From Caballeronia arationis (lineage in GTDB: Bacteria; Pseudomonadota; Gammaproteobacteria; Burkholderiales; Burkholderiaceae), in assembly GCF_001544975.2 (NCBI RefSeq), contig NZ_FCOG02000003.1, positions 1 to 64,000 of the forward strand: 64,000 bases of DNA, in the 5' to 3' direction. The notes under the pieces are model-generated. The model was not told the DNA's origin and made no database searches. It saw only the letters and a program-made list of their open reading frames with translations. Positions 1-8,381 of this stretch are shown one piece after another. The translations under genes were made by a program, and so were the position numbers. Numbering within the stretch: position 1 is the stretch's first letter; each line of letters begins with the position of its first letter.

Positions 1-1
1 C

Positions 2-106
2 GGACGACGGGCACAACGAGAACCAGTGGATCGCAATCTCGACCGCGAAGCTCAACTGCGCGGCTGGATGTACCTCTCGTCCAGCGAAGCGAAAACGGAT
101 GAATGA
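2..106 (+). CDS. 3' end of an unidentified gene (partial)
   Basis: A reading frame is open from the window edge to a TGA at 104-106. It encodes a polar C-terminus ending in SSSEAKTDE. I do not recognise the family, and the fragment of about 34 codons is too short to place. The frame one base further on is also open for a while, so the choice of frame is uncertain. Confidence 0.3.
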   Translation, partial: GRRAQREPVDRNLDREAQLRGWMYLSSSEAKTDE

Positions 107-239
107 CTGCTGTGCCAATTTGTTGGCTGTGCGATGACACAGTGCGTGCCGCGCACCAAGCCCCTAAAGTTCTGTGAGGGCAACACTTAGGCGCTGGGCC
201 AATCGATATTGCCAGTGCGTTGCCGTCCTAAGACTGCTG

Positions 240-310
240 CCTGAAAAAGCTGCTTTCTTTGGTTACTTTCTTTGCAGCAGCAAAGAAAGTGACTGCCGCC
301 CCGCACAGGG
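240..310. repeat. Interspersed hairpin repeat of Burkholderiaceae type
   Basis: The arms ACTTTCTTTGC (265-275) and GCAAAGAAAGT (280-290) form a perfect 11-bp stem with a 4-base AGCA loop, followed by a GCCGCCCCGCACAGGGGC segment. From memory, very similar hairpins recur many times between genes in Burkholderia and Paraburkholderia genomes. It may act as a terminator or mRNA stabiliser for the gene ending at 106. Nothing else is visible between 107 and 399. Confidence 0.55.
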
Positions 311-399
311 GCGTGCTAATAGACCAAGGCAAAGCAAGTTCCATAGAAGCGCAGAAGCATCAAACGGTGTAACCACCCCAGACCAGGAGGCAAAAAAAC

Positions 400-1347
400 A
401 TGAGTTTCGATGGACGCATGCTGGCGAACGTCAGCGTCCTGGCGGCAATAGTCGAGAGCGGCAGTTTCGCGCGCGCCGCCGATGCGCTCGGCCTGACGCC
501 TTCGGGCGTGAGCCGCGCGCTCGGCCGGCTCGAAGCGAAGATCGGCGTACGTCTCTTCGACCGCACGACGCGCTCGGTCTCGCTCACCGACGAAGGCCGC
601 CAGCTTTACGCGGAAATCGCTCCGCTCATCGCAGGCATCGGCGATGCAGTGACGCTCACGTCCAGTTCCTCCGAGGCGGTGCGCGGCCGCCTGCGCGTGA
701 ACGTCGATGGTTACTTCTCGCGCCGCATGCTCGCGCCGCACATCGCGAAGTTTCTCGACCGTTACCCGGACATCTCGCTCGAACTGGCAGCGCGCGATCA
801 GCTAGGCGACCTCGTCGCGGAAGGCTTCGACGTCGCGGTGCGCTTCGGCCAGCCGCCGTCGTCGTCGCTCGTCGCGCGCAAGCTGCTCGACACGCGCACG
901 ATCACCGTCGCCGCGCCGTCGTACGTCCGCAGGCACGGACGACCCGAGACGCCAGACGATCTCGCGCGCCACGCCTGCATCCAGATGCGCAACACGCTGA
1001 CGGGCGAGCCGCTCGAATGGCAATACCGCTCGGGCCGCAAGACGGTGACCGCCAGGACGAACGGCCGGCTGAGCGTCAACGACGCAGGCACGCTGCTCGG
1101 CGCATGCCTCGCAGGCGCGGGCATCGCACGGCTCAAGGCGGGAGGCGTGCGGGAACTCGTCGAAAAGGGTCGGCTCGTCGAACTGCTCGCAGACTGGACC
1201 GGCGAAGCGTTCGATCTCTACGCGCTCTATCCGTCGCGTCATCTGCCCGCGGCGAAAGTGCGCGCCTTCATCGATTTCGTGACGGAAGTGCTGGATGCGC
1301 CAGCCGATCGGGCACCCCAGGCGCTTCGCGGCCGGCCTGTTCGATGA
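400..1347 (+). CDS. LysR-family transcriptional regulator
   Basis: A 315-residue LysR regulator that would act as a cytoplasmic DNA-binding protein. The N-terminal winged helix-turn-helix spans about residues 5-62 (AAIVESGSFARAADALGLTPSGVSRALGRLE, split here only by eye), followed by the effector-binding domain from about residue 88. The start at 400 has a strong AGGAGG 9 bases upstream. No divergent target is adjacent; the convergent neighbour is a FUSC membrane protein whose 3' end overlaps this gene by 80 bases. In this family the regulator often controls itself and a nearby gene, but the target cannot be read here. The C-terminus after AFIDFVTE is a short extension lying inside the overlap. 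Confidence 0.93.
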   Translation: MSFDGRMLANVSVLAAIVESGSFARAADALGLTPSGVSRALGRLEAKIGVRLFDRTTRSVSLTDEGRQLYAEIAPLIAGIGDAVTLTSSSSEAVRGRLRVNVDGYFSRRMLAPHIAKFLDRYPDISLELAARDQLGDLVAEGFDVAVRFGQPPSSSLVARKLLDTRTITVAAPSYVRRHGRPETPDDLARHACIQMRNTLTGEPLEWQYRSGRKTVTARTNGRLSVNDAGTLLGACLAGAGIARLKAGGVRELVEKGRLVELLADWTGEAFDLYALYPSRHLPAAKVRAFIDFVTEVLDAPADRAPQALRGRPVR

Positions 1348-3451
1348 GCGTCGTCAGCACGCTCACCTGATTGACGGCGTCGGCTTCCAGCCGCGTGAGC
1401 CGGATCGACGGGAACGTGCGAGCGGCGGCGACTGTGGCTCCCGCGTGCGCGCGCAGGCGTTCGTCGAGCACATTGGCGGTCGCTCGTACCCACGCCACCA
1501 GCCGTTCGTTGGGCGCGGGCGCGTCCTTGCTGAGACGTGCCCGCGTGGCCGTGCCCGCGATCCGGCGCAACAGCGCGAGCGCCGTCGAACCGAGCTTTTC
1601 GGTCGCCGACGCGTTGAGCCGCTCCAGCCGCAGCCGCGTGAGCGTTTCCTCCGCATTGTTGCTCGCGAGGCCCGCCGCGCGCCGCAGCCGCTCCAGTTCG
1701 GCATCGTTCGTGCGCGCCTTTGCGAGCGCGGCGGCCAGGTAGGCGAGATTCGCGTCGATGGCGCGCGCGAGCTTGTCATCGAAACCGGCGCTCTCGCGGC
1801 TCGGCCAGAGCAGAAAGGTCGCCGCGATCGCGAGCCCGCAGCCGAGCACGTTGTTGCCGAGGCGCATCGCCGCGAACGCGAGGGCGGGGCCGGTCTGCGA
1901 CGCGAAGTCGGCGACCAGCACGAAAGTCGGCGTCATGAAGAACACGAAGAGCGCATAGCTCACGGTGCGCAGCGCCATCGTCGCGCAGACGAGCGGGAAG
2001 ACGAAGAGCGAGATGCCGAGCGGCGTATGCACGACGAGGCCGAGTCCGGCTGCAACGAGCGCGCCCGCGACACTGCCCGCCGCGCGCTCGACGCTGCGCG
2101 GCCAGCTCGTCGCAATCGACGGCTGGAGAATCAGGAGCGTCGCCATCGTCGCCCAGTAGCCGAACGGAACGGCAAGCGCTCGCACGATCAAGAACGCGAG
2201 CGTCGTCGCCACGCCTACGCGCGCCGCGTGCCGCACGCCGATCGACTCGCCCGACGCGTTCGCCCTCACCGTCTCGCGCGCACGGCGCAGCACGCTCGCG
2301 GCGGCGGCGCGCCAGTCCTGCAACGGCTCCGAGGCCGCTTTCACTTCGGCGGGCTCGGTGCAGAATTCGAGCGACGTCCGCTCGCCGATCGCCGCATCGA
2401 GCCGTCTGCCGAGCGTGCGCAGGCGCTCGTGCAATTTCGGCGACCCTGCCGACGACGCCCACGATTCATCCGTCACCGCGCTTCCGATGTGCTGCAGCGT
2501 CGCCGCGATGGCTTTCAATGCGCGCGCCGCGCGGTGCGGGCTCGGCAGCGGATTCGTCGACGCGGCGCGGCCCCGCTCGCAGGCGTCGCTCGCGGCGATC
2601 AGGTAGGCGAAGATCTGCTCGCTGTTCGCGAACGCGATCAGGAGGTCGCTGTAGCTGCGGCGCCGGTCCGCCTTCGCCGGCGGAATCTTGCCGAGCGCCG
2701 TGCGCGCCGTTTCCACGGCGATTCGCGCGCGGCTGCGGAACGTCGCAGCGTGCGCCGCCCAGTGCGTCGCGTCCGCTTCGTTGTCTTCGACGAGACGGGC
2801 GCAGTCGCGCGCCATGTCCGCGAGACGCTGGTACGCCGCGCGCAGTGCAGCGCGTCCCGGCCCGAACGGGTGGATGCGCCAGACGGTGAAGCTCAGGAAC
2901 GTCGCGAACGCACAGCCGCCGAAGTACAGCGCGAGAAAGCGCCACTCGGCCGCGCCGCCGTGAACCGGCCGGTCGACCATGACGACACAGGCCGTCGCCG
3001 CGAGGATTGCGACCTGCGCCGCCGCCGCGCCCCAGATCCGCCCGAGCGCACCCAGCGTCGAGAAAACGAGGATTGCCGCCGTGGCCGCCGCGAAGCCGTG
3101 GCCGGAAGCCCACGCGGTCACGCCGCCGCAGGCAGTCGAGAGCAGCGCGAACGCCGTCATCGACGCGAAGCGCATGCGGTTCGAACCGGCCGCGTCGGCG
3201 AGACAGGTCCAGAACGCGCCGATCGCCGCGTAGGAGAAATCGGGCTCGTGCAGAAAATTCCCGACGAGCAGCATCGCCGTCGATGCGCATGCGGCGCGCA
3301 GTCCTTCCGACAGGTTCGCCTCGGCGAAGGCGAGCGACACCATCCACGCGGGACGACGGCGCGCGAGCGTGTCGAGAAACGCCGACCACGCGCGCGCCTG
3401 GCGGCCGGCTAGGGTCGCGGACCACGCACGCCAGTCAGCCAGGCGGCGCAT
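1268..3451 (-). CDS. FUSC-family inner-membrane transporter (aromatic acid efflux type)
   Basis: A 727-residue inner-membrane protein with the two-block layout of the FUSC/AaeB/YccS superfamily. A hydrophobic N-terminal block (about residues 50-200) is followed by a soluble stretch, a second hydrophobic block (about 410-560) and a soluble C-terminal domain. Members export hydroxylated aromatic acids or affect envelope stress; the substrate here is unknown. The gene is convergent with the LysR regulator at 400-1347 and overlaps its 3' end by 80 bases. Start choice is not firm: the ATG at 3451 lies in an Arg/Trp-rich leader (MRRLADWRAW) with no clear ribosome binding site, and starts a few codons inside are possible. 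Confidence 0.88.
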   Translation of the reverse strand: MRRLADWRAWSATLAGRQARAWSAFLDTLARRRPAWMVSLAFAEANLSEGLRAACASTAMLLVGNFLHEPDFSYAAIGAFWTCLADAAGSNRMRFASMTAFALLSTACGGVTAWASGHGFAAATAAILVFSTLGALGRIWGAAAAQVAILAATACVVMVDRPVHGGAAEWRFLALYFGGCAFATFLSFTVWRIHPFGPGRAALRAAYQRLADMARDCARLVEDNEADATHWAAHAATFRSRARIAVETARTALGKIPPAKADRRRSYSDLLIAFANSEQIFAYLIAASDACERGRAASTNPLPSPHRAARALKAIAATLQHIGSAVTDESWASSAGSPKLHERLRTLGRRLDAAIGERTSLEFCTEPAEVKAASEPLQDWRAAAASVLRRARETVRANASGESIGVRHAARVGVATTLAFLIVRALAVPFGYWATMATLLILQPSIATSWPRSVERAAGSVAGALVAAGLGLVVHTPLGISLFVFPLVCATMALRTVSYALFVFFMTPTFVLVADFASQTGPALAFAAMRLGNNVLGCGLAIAATFLLWPSRESAGFDDKLARAIDANLAYLAAALAKARTNDAELERLRRAAGLASNNAEETLTRLRLERLNASATEKLGSTALALLRRIAGTATRARLSKDAPAPNERLVAWVRATANVLDERLRAHAGATVAAARTFPSIRLTRLEADAVNQVSVLTTLIEQAGREAPGVPDRLAHPALPSRNR

Positions 3452-3647
3452 GGGGCGCAGCCCTCGAACTCGCTGGAATCGAACGGCCGGTCGCGTTCAT
3501 GCGGCCGTCCCGCGTTTTTGCGGCATGAATTTTCGCGGCATTGACACACGTTTTTGACGCGCGCAATTTTGTGTTGCAACGCAGCACGCGAGCCATCCTG
3601 GCAAGCCGCTTCCGACCTTCCGTTCCTTTTCGTGCGCGAGGTGCGTC

Positions 3648-3920
3648 ATGTGGAAAATCATCCTGTGCGGTTCCGTGATCGTCGTGGCATCGACGTCGGT
3701 TCCTGGCCAGTCGGCGATCACGGCTGGCCAGGGCAGCCGGCAGGCTTCGCCGGAAGACGGCGAGATGCTGGTCGCAGAAGCCGCCGCGCGGCCGGGGCCG
3801 GTCGTCCGGATGCGCTACGACAGTTTGTGCGGCGCACATGCGCACCGCGTGCAAGTCGACTTGCGAGGCTCGATTGACGGCGGCGCGCGCTGCAAGCTCG
3901 AATCCGGCGACGAAGAATGA
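3648..3920 (+). CDS. Small exported hypothetical protein
   Basis: A 90-residue protein with an N-terminal hydrophobic stretch (MWKIILCGSVIVVASTS) that looks like a signal peptide, followed by an acidic and polar region with two cysteines (CGAHAH and ARCKLE) that might pair in the periplasm. GCGAGG 7 bases upstream of ATG 3648 is a fair ribosome binding site. I do not recognise a family. Third-position G/C content is like that of neighbouring genes. An overlapping frame on the other strand is considered a shadow. Confidence 0.5.
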   Translation: MWKIILCGSVIVVASTSVPGQSAITAGQGSRQASPEDGEMLVAEAAARPGPVVRMRYDSLCGAHAHRVQVDLRGSIDGGARCKLESGDEE

Positions 3921-3981
3921 GGGGCCGGCCGTCGCGCGTAGAAACGGCTGCGACGACCGGGTGCCGAACAATCGCGACGAA

Positions 3982-4119
3982 TCAGTGCGCTTCGTGCTTC
4001 ACGTGCTTGGCAGGCGGGTGCTTGTGATGATGATGCGTGCTCTTGGCGAGCGCTGCGGTCGAAACGGCGAAGGAAGCGAGAAGCAAAACGGCAAGGCCTT
4101 TCTTGACGACATTTTTCAT
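3982..4119 (-). CDS. Histidine-rich small secreted peptide
   Basis: A 45-residue protein beginning MKNVVKKGLAVLLLASFAVS, a clear signal peptide with likely cleavage after ALA. The mature part is about 20 residues, rich in His, Lys and Pro (STHHHHKHPPAKHVKHEAH). Such tails can bind metal ions, but no function is assigned. The frame is open further upstream; the start at 4119 was chosen because the signal peptide begins there. The upstream Shine-Dalgarno match is weak. It stands alone between two plus-strand genes. Confidence 0.7.
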   Translation of the reverse strand: MKNVVKKGLAVLLLASFAVSTAALAKSTHHHHKHPPAKHVKHEAH

Positions 4120-4354
4120 CGGACGGTCCACATGGTGAGTTCGCGGGGTTGATTCGGTTGACGCATCGCGTGTGCGGGACGACGCGATGCGGAATAAGTC
4201 TAACGCGTCATTTTTCCGGATGTCGAGATTGGTCAGTCTGTTGTGGCGCGCCATTACCTGTGACGTAATTTGTTCCCCCTCCCTCGAACTGCGACGATGA
4301 AGTCATCGAACGGCGCGTGCCGTGCGAACTTCCCGCCACTCCGAGGAGAACACC

Positions 4355-5233
4355 ATGCTCACCGCCGCCACGCCTTTCATCAGCCGTCCGGGCCACGTCA
4401 CGACTCGCGACGGCGCCGAACTCTTCTATCGCGACTGGGGGACGGGCCGGCCGCTCGTATTCGTCGCGAGCTTTTCGCTGCCGGGCGACATGTGGGCCTA
4501 TCAGATGTTGCCGCTCGTGCGCGCGGGCTTTCGCTGCATCGCGTTCGACCGGCGCGGCCACGGGCGTTCGAGCGACCCCGGCCGAGGCTACGACTACGAC
4601 ACGCTCGCCGACGACATCGCCGCCGTCATGGACGCGCTCGACCTTGAAGATGCGACGCTCGTCGGCTATTCGATGGGCGGCGCCGAAGCCGTTCGCTATC
4701 TCACGCGTCACGGGACGGCGCGGGTCACGCGGCTCGCGCTGATCGCGTCCACGCTGCCGATGCTCGCGAAAACGCCCGACAATCCCGACGGCTTCGAACC
4801 CGCGCATGTCGAGCTGTTCCAGCGCGATCTCGTCACCGACTACCCGCGCTGGCTCGCGGAAAACGCGCGGCCGTTCGCGGGGCCGGACGTATCGGAGGCG
4901 ATGATCGAGTGGATTCGCGAGATGGCGTTGCGCACGTCGCAGTTCGCGCTCTCCGCGTGCTACGAGACGATCAATGGCGGCGACTTCCGAGTGGAACTCG
5001 CTGCGCTCGACGTGCCGACGCTGATCGTGCAAGGCGACGACGACGTCTCGAACCCGCTCGAACTGACCTCGCGGCGCACGGCTGCGCTGATGCCGGATGC
5101 GCGGCTCGTCGTGTACGAAGGCGCGCCGCACGGCGTGTTTCTGAGCCACGCGGAGCGGGCTCAATGCCGATCTGCAACGGTTCGCGAGCGCCGCCTGAGC
5201 GCCTCGCCGAAAAGGACGCGGGTGACCGGGTAA
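4355..5233 (+). CDS. Alpha/beta-fold hydrolase, probable 3' frameshift
   Basis: An alpha/beta hydrolase of the non-haem chloroperoxidase/arylesterase type. The nucleophile elbow is GYSMGG (Ser near residue 109). The acid lies around QGDDDVSNP and the catalytic His in APHGVF near the C-terminus. The start at 4355 follows GAGGAGA. The frame as read ends at 5233 with an odd tail (QCRSATVRERR...). Removing one G from the GGG at 5157-5159 gives a normal family ending, LNADLQRFASAA, stopping at 5196-5198 (280 residues). The catalytic His is upstream of the shift, so activity may survive. The physiological substrate is unknown. Confidence 0.88.
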   Translation: MLTAATPFISRPGHVTTRDGAELFYRDWGTGRPLVFVASFSLPGDMWAYQMLPLVRAGFRCIAFDRRGHGRSSDPGRGYDYDTLADDIAAVMDALDLEDATLVGYSMGGAEAVRYLTRHGTARVTRLALIASTLPMLAKTPDNPDGFEPAHVELFQRDLVTDYPRWLAENARPFAGPDVSEAMIEWIREMALRTSQFALSACYETINGGDFRVELAALDVPTLIVQGDDDVSNPLELTSRRTAALMPDARLVVYEGAPHGVFLSHAERAQCRSATVRERRLSASPKRTRVTG

Positions 5234-5299
5234 ACGAAGCTGAATCGCGCGAACGGGCGGTGATACCTTACAAGGCGTCCACGAAACCGGAGCATCGCG

Positions 5300-5770
5300 A
5301 TGATTTTTCATGCATCGATACCCGCCCGCGATCCGCAACGCGCCGCGACCGTACTCGCCGAACTGTGGGGCGGCTTCATCGCGCCATTCGCCGTATTTCC
5401 CGGCTCGTGGGTCGCCGTCGCGGGCGACGAGCGCGGCACGGTCATCGAGGTGCATCCGGCCGACCGCGTCCTCCATCCCTCCGAGGCCGAGCCGGGCTTC
5501 GTGCCCGCCGACGCGCCGCCCGCGCGCTACAGCGCATTCCATCTGGCGGTCGCGACAAAGCTGTCGGCGGAGGACGTGATCGCGCTCGGCCAACGCGAAG
5601 GCTGGCGCGCGGAGCGCTGCACGCGCGGCAATCACTTTTTCGACGTGATCGAACTCTGGATCGACAACGCGACGCTGATCGAATGCCTGACGGCCGAGAT
5701 GCAAGCCGATTATCTGGCGTTCGCGACGCCCGAAAACTTCCGCGCGATCGCGAACGCCGCGCCGCGCTGA
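5300..5770 (+). CDS. Glyoxalase/VOC-like hypothetical protein
   Basis: A 156-residue soluble protein starting MIFHASIPARDPQRAATVLAELWGG. This opening resembles vicinal-oxygen-chelate (glyoxalase-like) proteins, in which a beta strand is followed by a helix after the DP motif. GGAG lies 8 bases upstream of the ATG. No complete metal-binding set is obvious, so enzymatic activity is uncertain. It sits 100 bases after the alpha/beta hydrolase on the same strand and is convergent with the MFS gene, whose stop lies 2 bases away. Function unknown. Confidence 0.7.
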   Translation: MIFHASIPARDPQRAATVLAELWGGFIAPFAVFPGSWVAVAGDERGTVIEVHPADRVLHPSEAEPGFVPADAPPARYSAFHLAVATKLSAEDVIALGQREGWRAERCTRGNHFFDVIELWIDNATLIECLTAEMQADYLAFATPENFRAIANAAPR

Positions 5771-5771
5771 T

Positions 5772-7100
5772 CTACGCGTGCCTGACCGGCTCCTTCGCGA
5801 TGCCGAACATCAGCGCGAGGCCGCTCGCGAGCAGCAATCCGGCGAGCAGATAGACGGCGAGGTCCATGCTGCCGGTCGTCGTACGGATCTGGCCGATCAC
5901 CCACGGGCTCACGATGCCGCTCGTGATGCCGATGCTGCTGATGAACGCGATCCCCGCCGCGGCCGTCTTGCCCGTGAGATAGCTCGACGGAACCGACCAG
6001 AAAATCGGCAGCGCGGCGAAGATCAGCACGCAGGCAAGCGACAGGATCGCGAGCATCGCGGGAAAGCTCGGCAGGTGCAGCGTGAGCGCGGCGAGCGCGA
6101 TGCCGCCGCCGATCGTGCAGCACGCGAAATGCTTGCGGCGCTCCTTCACGCGGTCCGAATGGCGCGCGATCAGGATCAGGCCGACCGCGCCGATCGCGTT
6201 CGGCACGACCGAATACAGGCTCACCGAGACCACGTCCTTGATGCCGAAATCGCGGATCATCAGCGGCATCCAGAAGCTCAGCGTCAGCGACGCGCAGGTC
6301 AGCGAAAAGTAGATGAACGCGAACAGATAGACGCGCGGATTCTTCAGCGCTGCAAAGAGGCTGTCCGAATCGTGGGCGCCTGCCGCGGCGTGGCCCTGGG
6401 CGCAAAGCGTTTCCAGCCTGTCGCGTTCGTGCGGCGTGAGCCACTTCGCGTCGCGCGGCGAATCGACCAGATAGACAAGCGCGACGAACGCGAGCAGCAC
6501 CGCCGGCGCGCCTTCGAGCGCGAACATCCATTGCCAGCCGAAGAGGCCCATCACGCCGCCCATGTCGCGCATGATCCAGCCGGAGACGAGTCCGCCGAAC
6601 ACGCCCGCCACCGCGACGCCCGCGAAGAACACCGAGAGCACCGCCGCGCGCCGGTTCGCGGGAAACCAGTAGGTCAGATAGAGCACGATGCCGGGAAAGA
6701 ACCCCGCCTCGAACACGCCGAGCAAGAAGCGCAGCAGATAGAAGTGTCCCGGCGTAGACACGAACATCATGCCGACCGAAGCGAGCCCCCACAGCAGCAT
6801 GATCCGCGTGAAGGTGCGGCGCGCGCCGTACTTCGCGAGCAGCAGGTTGCTCGGCACTTCGAACATCACGTAGCCGACGTAGAACACGGCGGCGCCGAGA
6901 CCGTACATCGCGTCGCTGAAACCGAGGTCGTGCTTCATCTGCAACTGCGCGAAGCCGATGTTGATGCGATCGAGAAACGACACCACATAGCAAAGAAACA
7001 GAAACGGGATGATGCGCCACGCGACCTTGCGCAGCAGCAGGTCGTCCTCATCCGCGACGACGGTCACGGGGACCGTCGCCGTATTGATCGGCTTCGACAT
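5772..7100 (-). CDS. MFS transporter, anion:cation symporter type
   Basis: A 442-residue inner-membrane carrier with twelve predicted hydrophobic segments. It resembles the anion:cation symporter group (tartrate, phthalate, hexuronate carriers): RIIPFLFLCYVVSFLDRINIGFA at the first helix (split) and the loop GARRTFTRIM between helices 2 and 3. GGAG precedes ATG 7100 at 7 bases. It lies 110 bases downstream of the metallo-beta-lactamase-fold gene on the same strand and probably shares its transcript. This suggests uptake of an organic acid handled by that enzyme. The substrate cannot be named from sequence. Confidence 0.92.
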   Translation of the reverse strand: MSKPINTATVPVTVVADEDDLLLRKVAWRIIPFLFLCYVVSFLDRINIGFAQLQMKHDLGFSDAMYGLGAAVFYVGYVMFEVPSNLLLAKYGARRTFTRIMLLWGLASVGMMFVSTPGHFYLLRFLLGVFEAGFFPGIVLYLTYWFPANRRAAVLSVFFAGVAVAGVFGGLVSGWIMRDMGGVMGLFGWQWMFALEGAPAVLLAFVALVYLVDSPRDAKWLTPHERDRLETLCAQGHAAAGAHDSDSLFAALKNPRVYLFAFIYFSLTCASLTLSFWMPLMIRDFGIKDVVSVSLYSVVPNAIGAVGLILIARHSDRVKERRKHFACCTIGGGIALAALTLHLPSFPAMLAILSLACVLIFAALPIFWSVPSSYLTGKTAAAGIAFISSIGITSGIVSPWVIGQIRTTTGSMDLAVYLLAGLLLASGLALMFGIAKEPVRHA

Positions 7101-7210
7101 GTCTCACTCCAGAAAAGCGGAAAAAGCGGGATGGATCGGCGTCTTCGCGCGCCGTCGGTTCGGGATGAGAGGCGAAGGGCGAGCGCCGTTCGCTGGGCTA
7201 CCTCAAAGGG

Positions 7211-8170
7211 TCAGTCCTGCAACGCGGTCCACATTTCCTTGTCGCGCTGAGCGGTCCAGATGCGCGGATGCGCGAGACCGCTCGCTTCGTCGTAGGCGCG
7301 CGAGACGTCGAACGGCAGGCAGTGCTCGTAGATGAACACCTGGCCGAACTTCGGGTCCATCGACTTGCGCGCGAGCGCCATCGCGCCTTTCAGGTCGAGC
7401 TTTTCCGCGACCGCGTCACGGCCCGCCTGAAGCAGCGTCGTGACGAAGTCTTTCGTGTAGTCGATACCCTTGTTCACTTCCGCCGGCGAGAGGAGCGCGG
7501 GGCCGCGTCCCGGCACGAGCTTGTCGGCATCGAGCGCGCGCAGCGCTTTGAGCGTCGTCGGCCACTGTTCGAGCTGGGCGTCGCCGCAATAGCAGGCCGC
7601 GTCGTACTCGACGAGATCGCCCGAAAACAGCACCTTCTGCGACGGCAGCCAGACGACCGTGTCGCCTTTCGTGTGCCCCGAACCGAGATGCGCGATCTTC
7701 ACTTCGAGCTTGCCGAGCCACAGCGTGATTTCCTTCTCGAAGACCAGCGTCGGCCAGGTCAGGCCCGGCACGGTCTCGACGCCCGCGAACAGGCGCGGAA
7801 AGCGCTCGATCTCCGACTTCATGTCCTGCTCGCCGCGCTCGACGATCATTTCGTAGGTGCCGCGGCTCGCGATCACCTGCTCTGCGCCTTCCGCGAAATA
7901 CGCCGACGCGCCCAGAACGCGCACCGCGTGGTAGTGCGAGAGCACGACGTACTTGATCGGCTTGTCGGTGACGCTGCGGATCTTCGCGATCAGGTCTTGC
8001 GCCATCGCGGGCGTGGCGGTCGTATCGACGATCAGCACGCCGTCATCGCCGACGATCACGCCCGAGTTCGGATCGCCTTCCGCCGTGTACGCGTAGGTGT
8101 TCTCGGAAAGCTGCGTGAACGTGATCTTCTTCTCTTCCAGATCGGCCTGGGATGCAAATGCCTTTGCCAT
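7211..8170 (-). CDS. Metallo-beta-lactamase-fold hydrolase with altered metal site
   Basis: A 319-residue MBL-fold protein. The first metal motif, normally HxHxDH, reads HYHAVR. The downstream motif GSGHTKGDT keeps its His, GDLVEYD keeps its Asp, but the usual PGHGP loop reads PGRGP. At least three canonical ligands are therefore replaced (Asp, His and His). From memory this variant is seen in other Burkholderiales homologues, so it may be a subfamily trait. It is divergent from two IclR regulators across a large dyad and upstream of an MFS carrier, suggesting a regulated catabolic unit. An AGGAG-like sequence precedes ATG 8170. Confidence 0.88.
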   Translation of the reverse strand: MAKAFASQADLEEKKITFTQLSENTYAYTAEGDPNSGVIVGDDGVLIVDTTATPAMAQDLIAKIRSVTDKPIKYVVLSHYHAVRVLGASAYFAEGAEQVIASRGTYEMIVERGEQDMKSEIERFPRLFAGVETVPGLTWPTLVFEKEITLWLGKLEVKIAHLGSGHTKGDTVVWLPSQKVLFSGDLVEYDAACYCGDAQLEQWPTTLKALRALDADKLVPGRGPALLSPAEVNKGIDYTKDFVTTLLQAGRDAVAEKLDLKGAMALARKSMDPKFGQVFIYEHCLPFDVSRAYDEASGLAHPRIWTAQRDKEMWTALQD

Positions 8171-8240
8171 GTTCGTCTCCTGCGTGTTCGTGGGGAATGA
8201 AGCCTGAGTGGTATGAGGCCATGATCGTCCGCGCCTAGAT

Positions 8241-8276
8241 ATTTGTCAACAGCAAGTCGACTTGCTATTTGCAAAT
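8241..8276. promoter_or_regulatory. 36-bp dyad, likely IclR operator
   Basis: The halves 8241-8258 and 8259-8276 are inverted copies matching at 15 of 18 positions. The core AGCAAGTCGACTTGCT (8251-8266) is a perfect 16-bp palindrome, and ATTTGCAAAT (8267-8276) is a second perfect one. The element is AT-rich against its surroundings and lies in the divergent space between the MBL-fold gene and the IclR pair. This is where an IclR dimer or tetramer would bind. Confidence 0.65.
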
Positions 8277-8381
8277 TACGGGTAAACTCCGGGTGACTGC
8301 GGGCTGCGCCGGACTGACCCCGATTGAGCAGCACGTCGGCTACCATCTCCCTTTCTCGATCACTTGCCTACCGGGACTTTC

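Noticed and set aside
3435..3971. Minus-strand frame opposite the small exported protein at 3648
   Set aside because: No ribosome binding site and no signal peptide; the plus-strand frame has both in some form.
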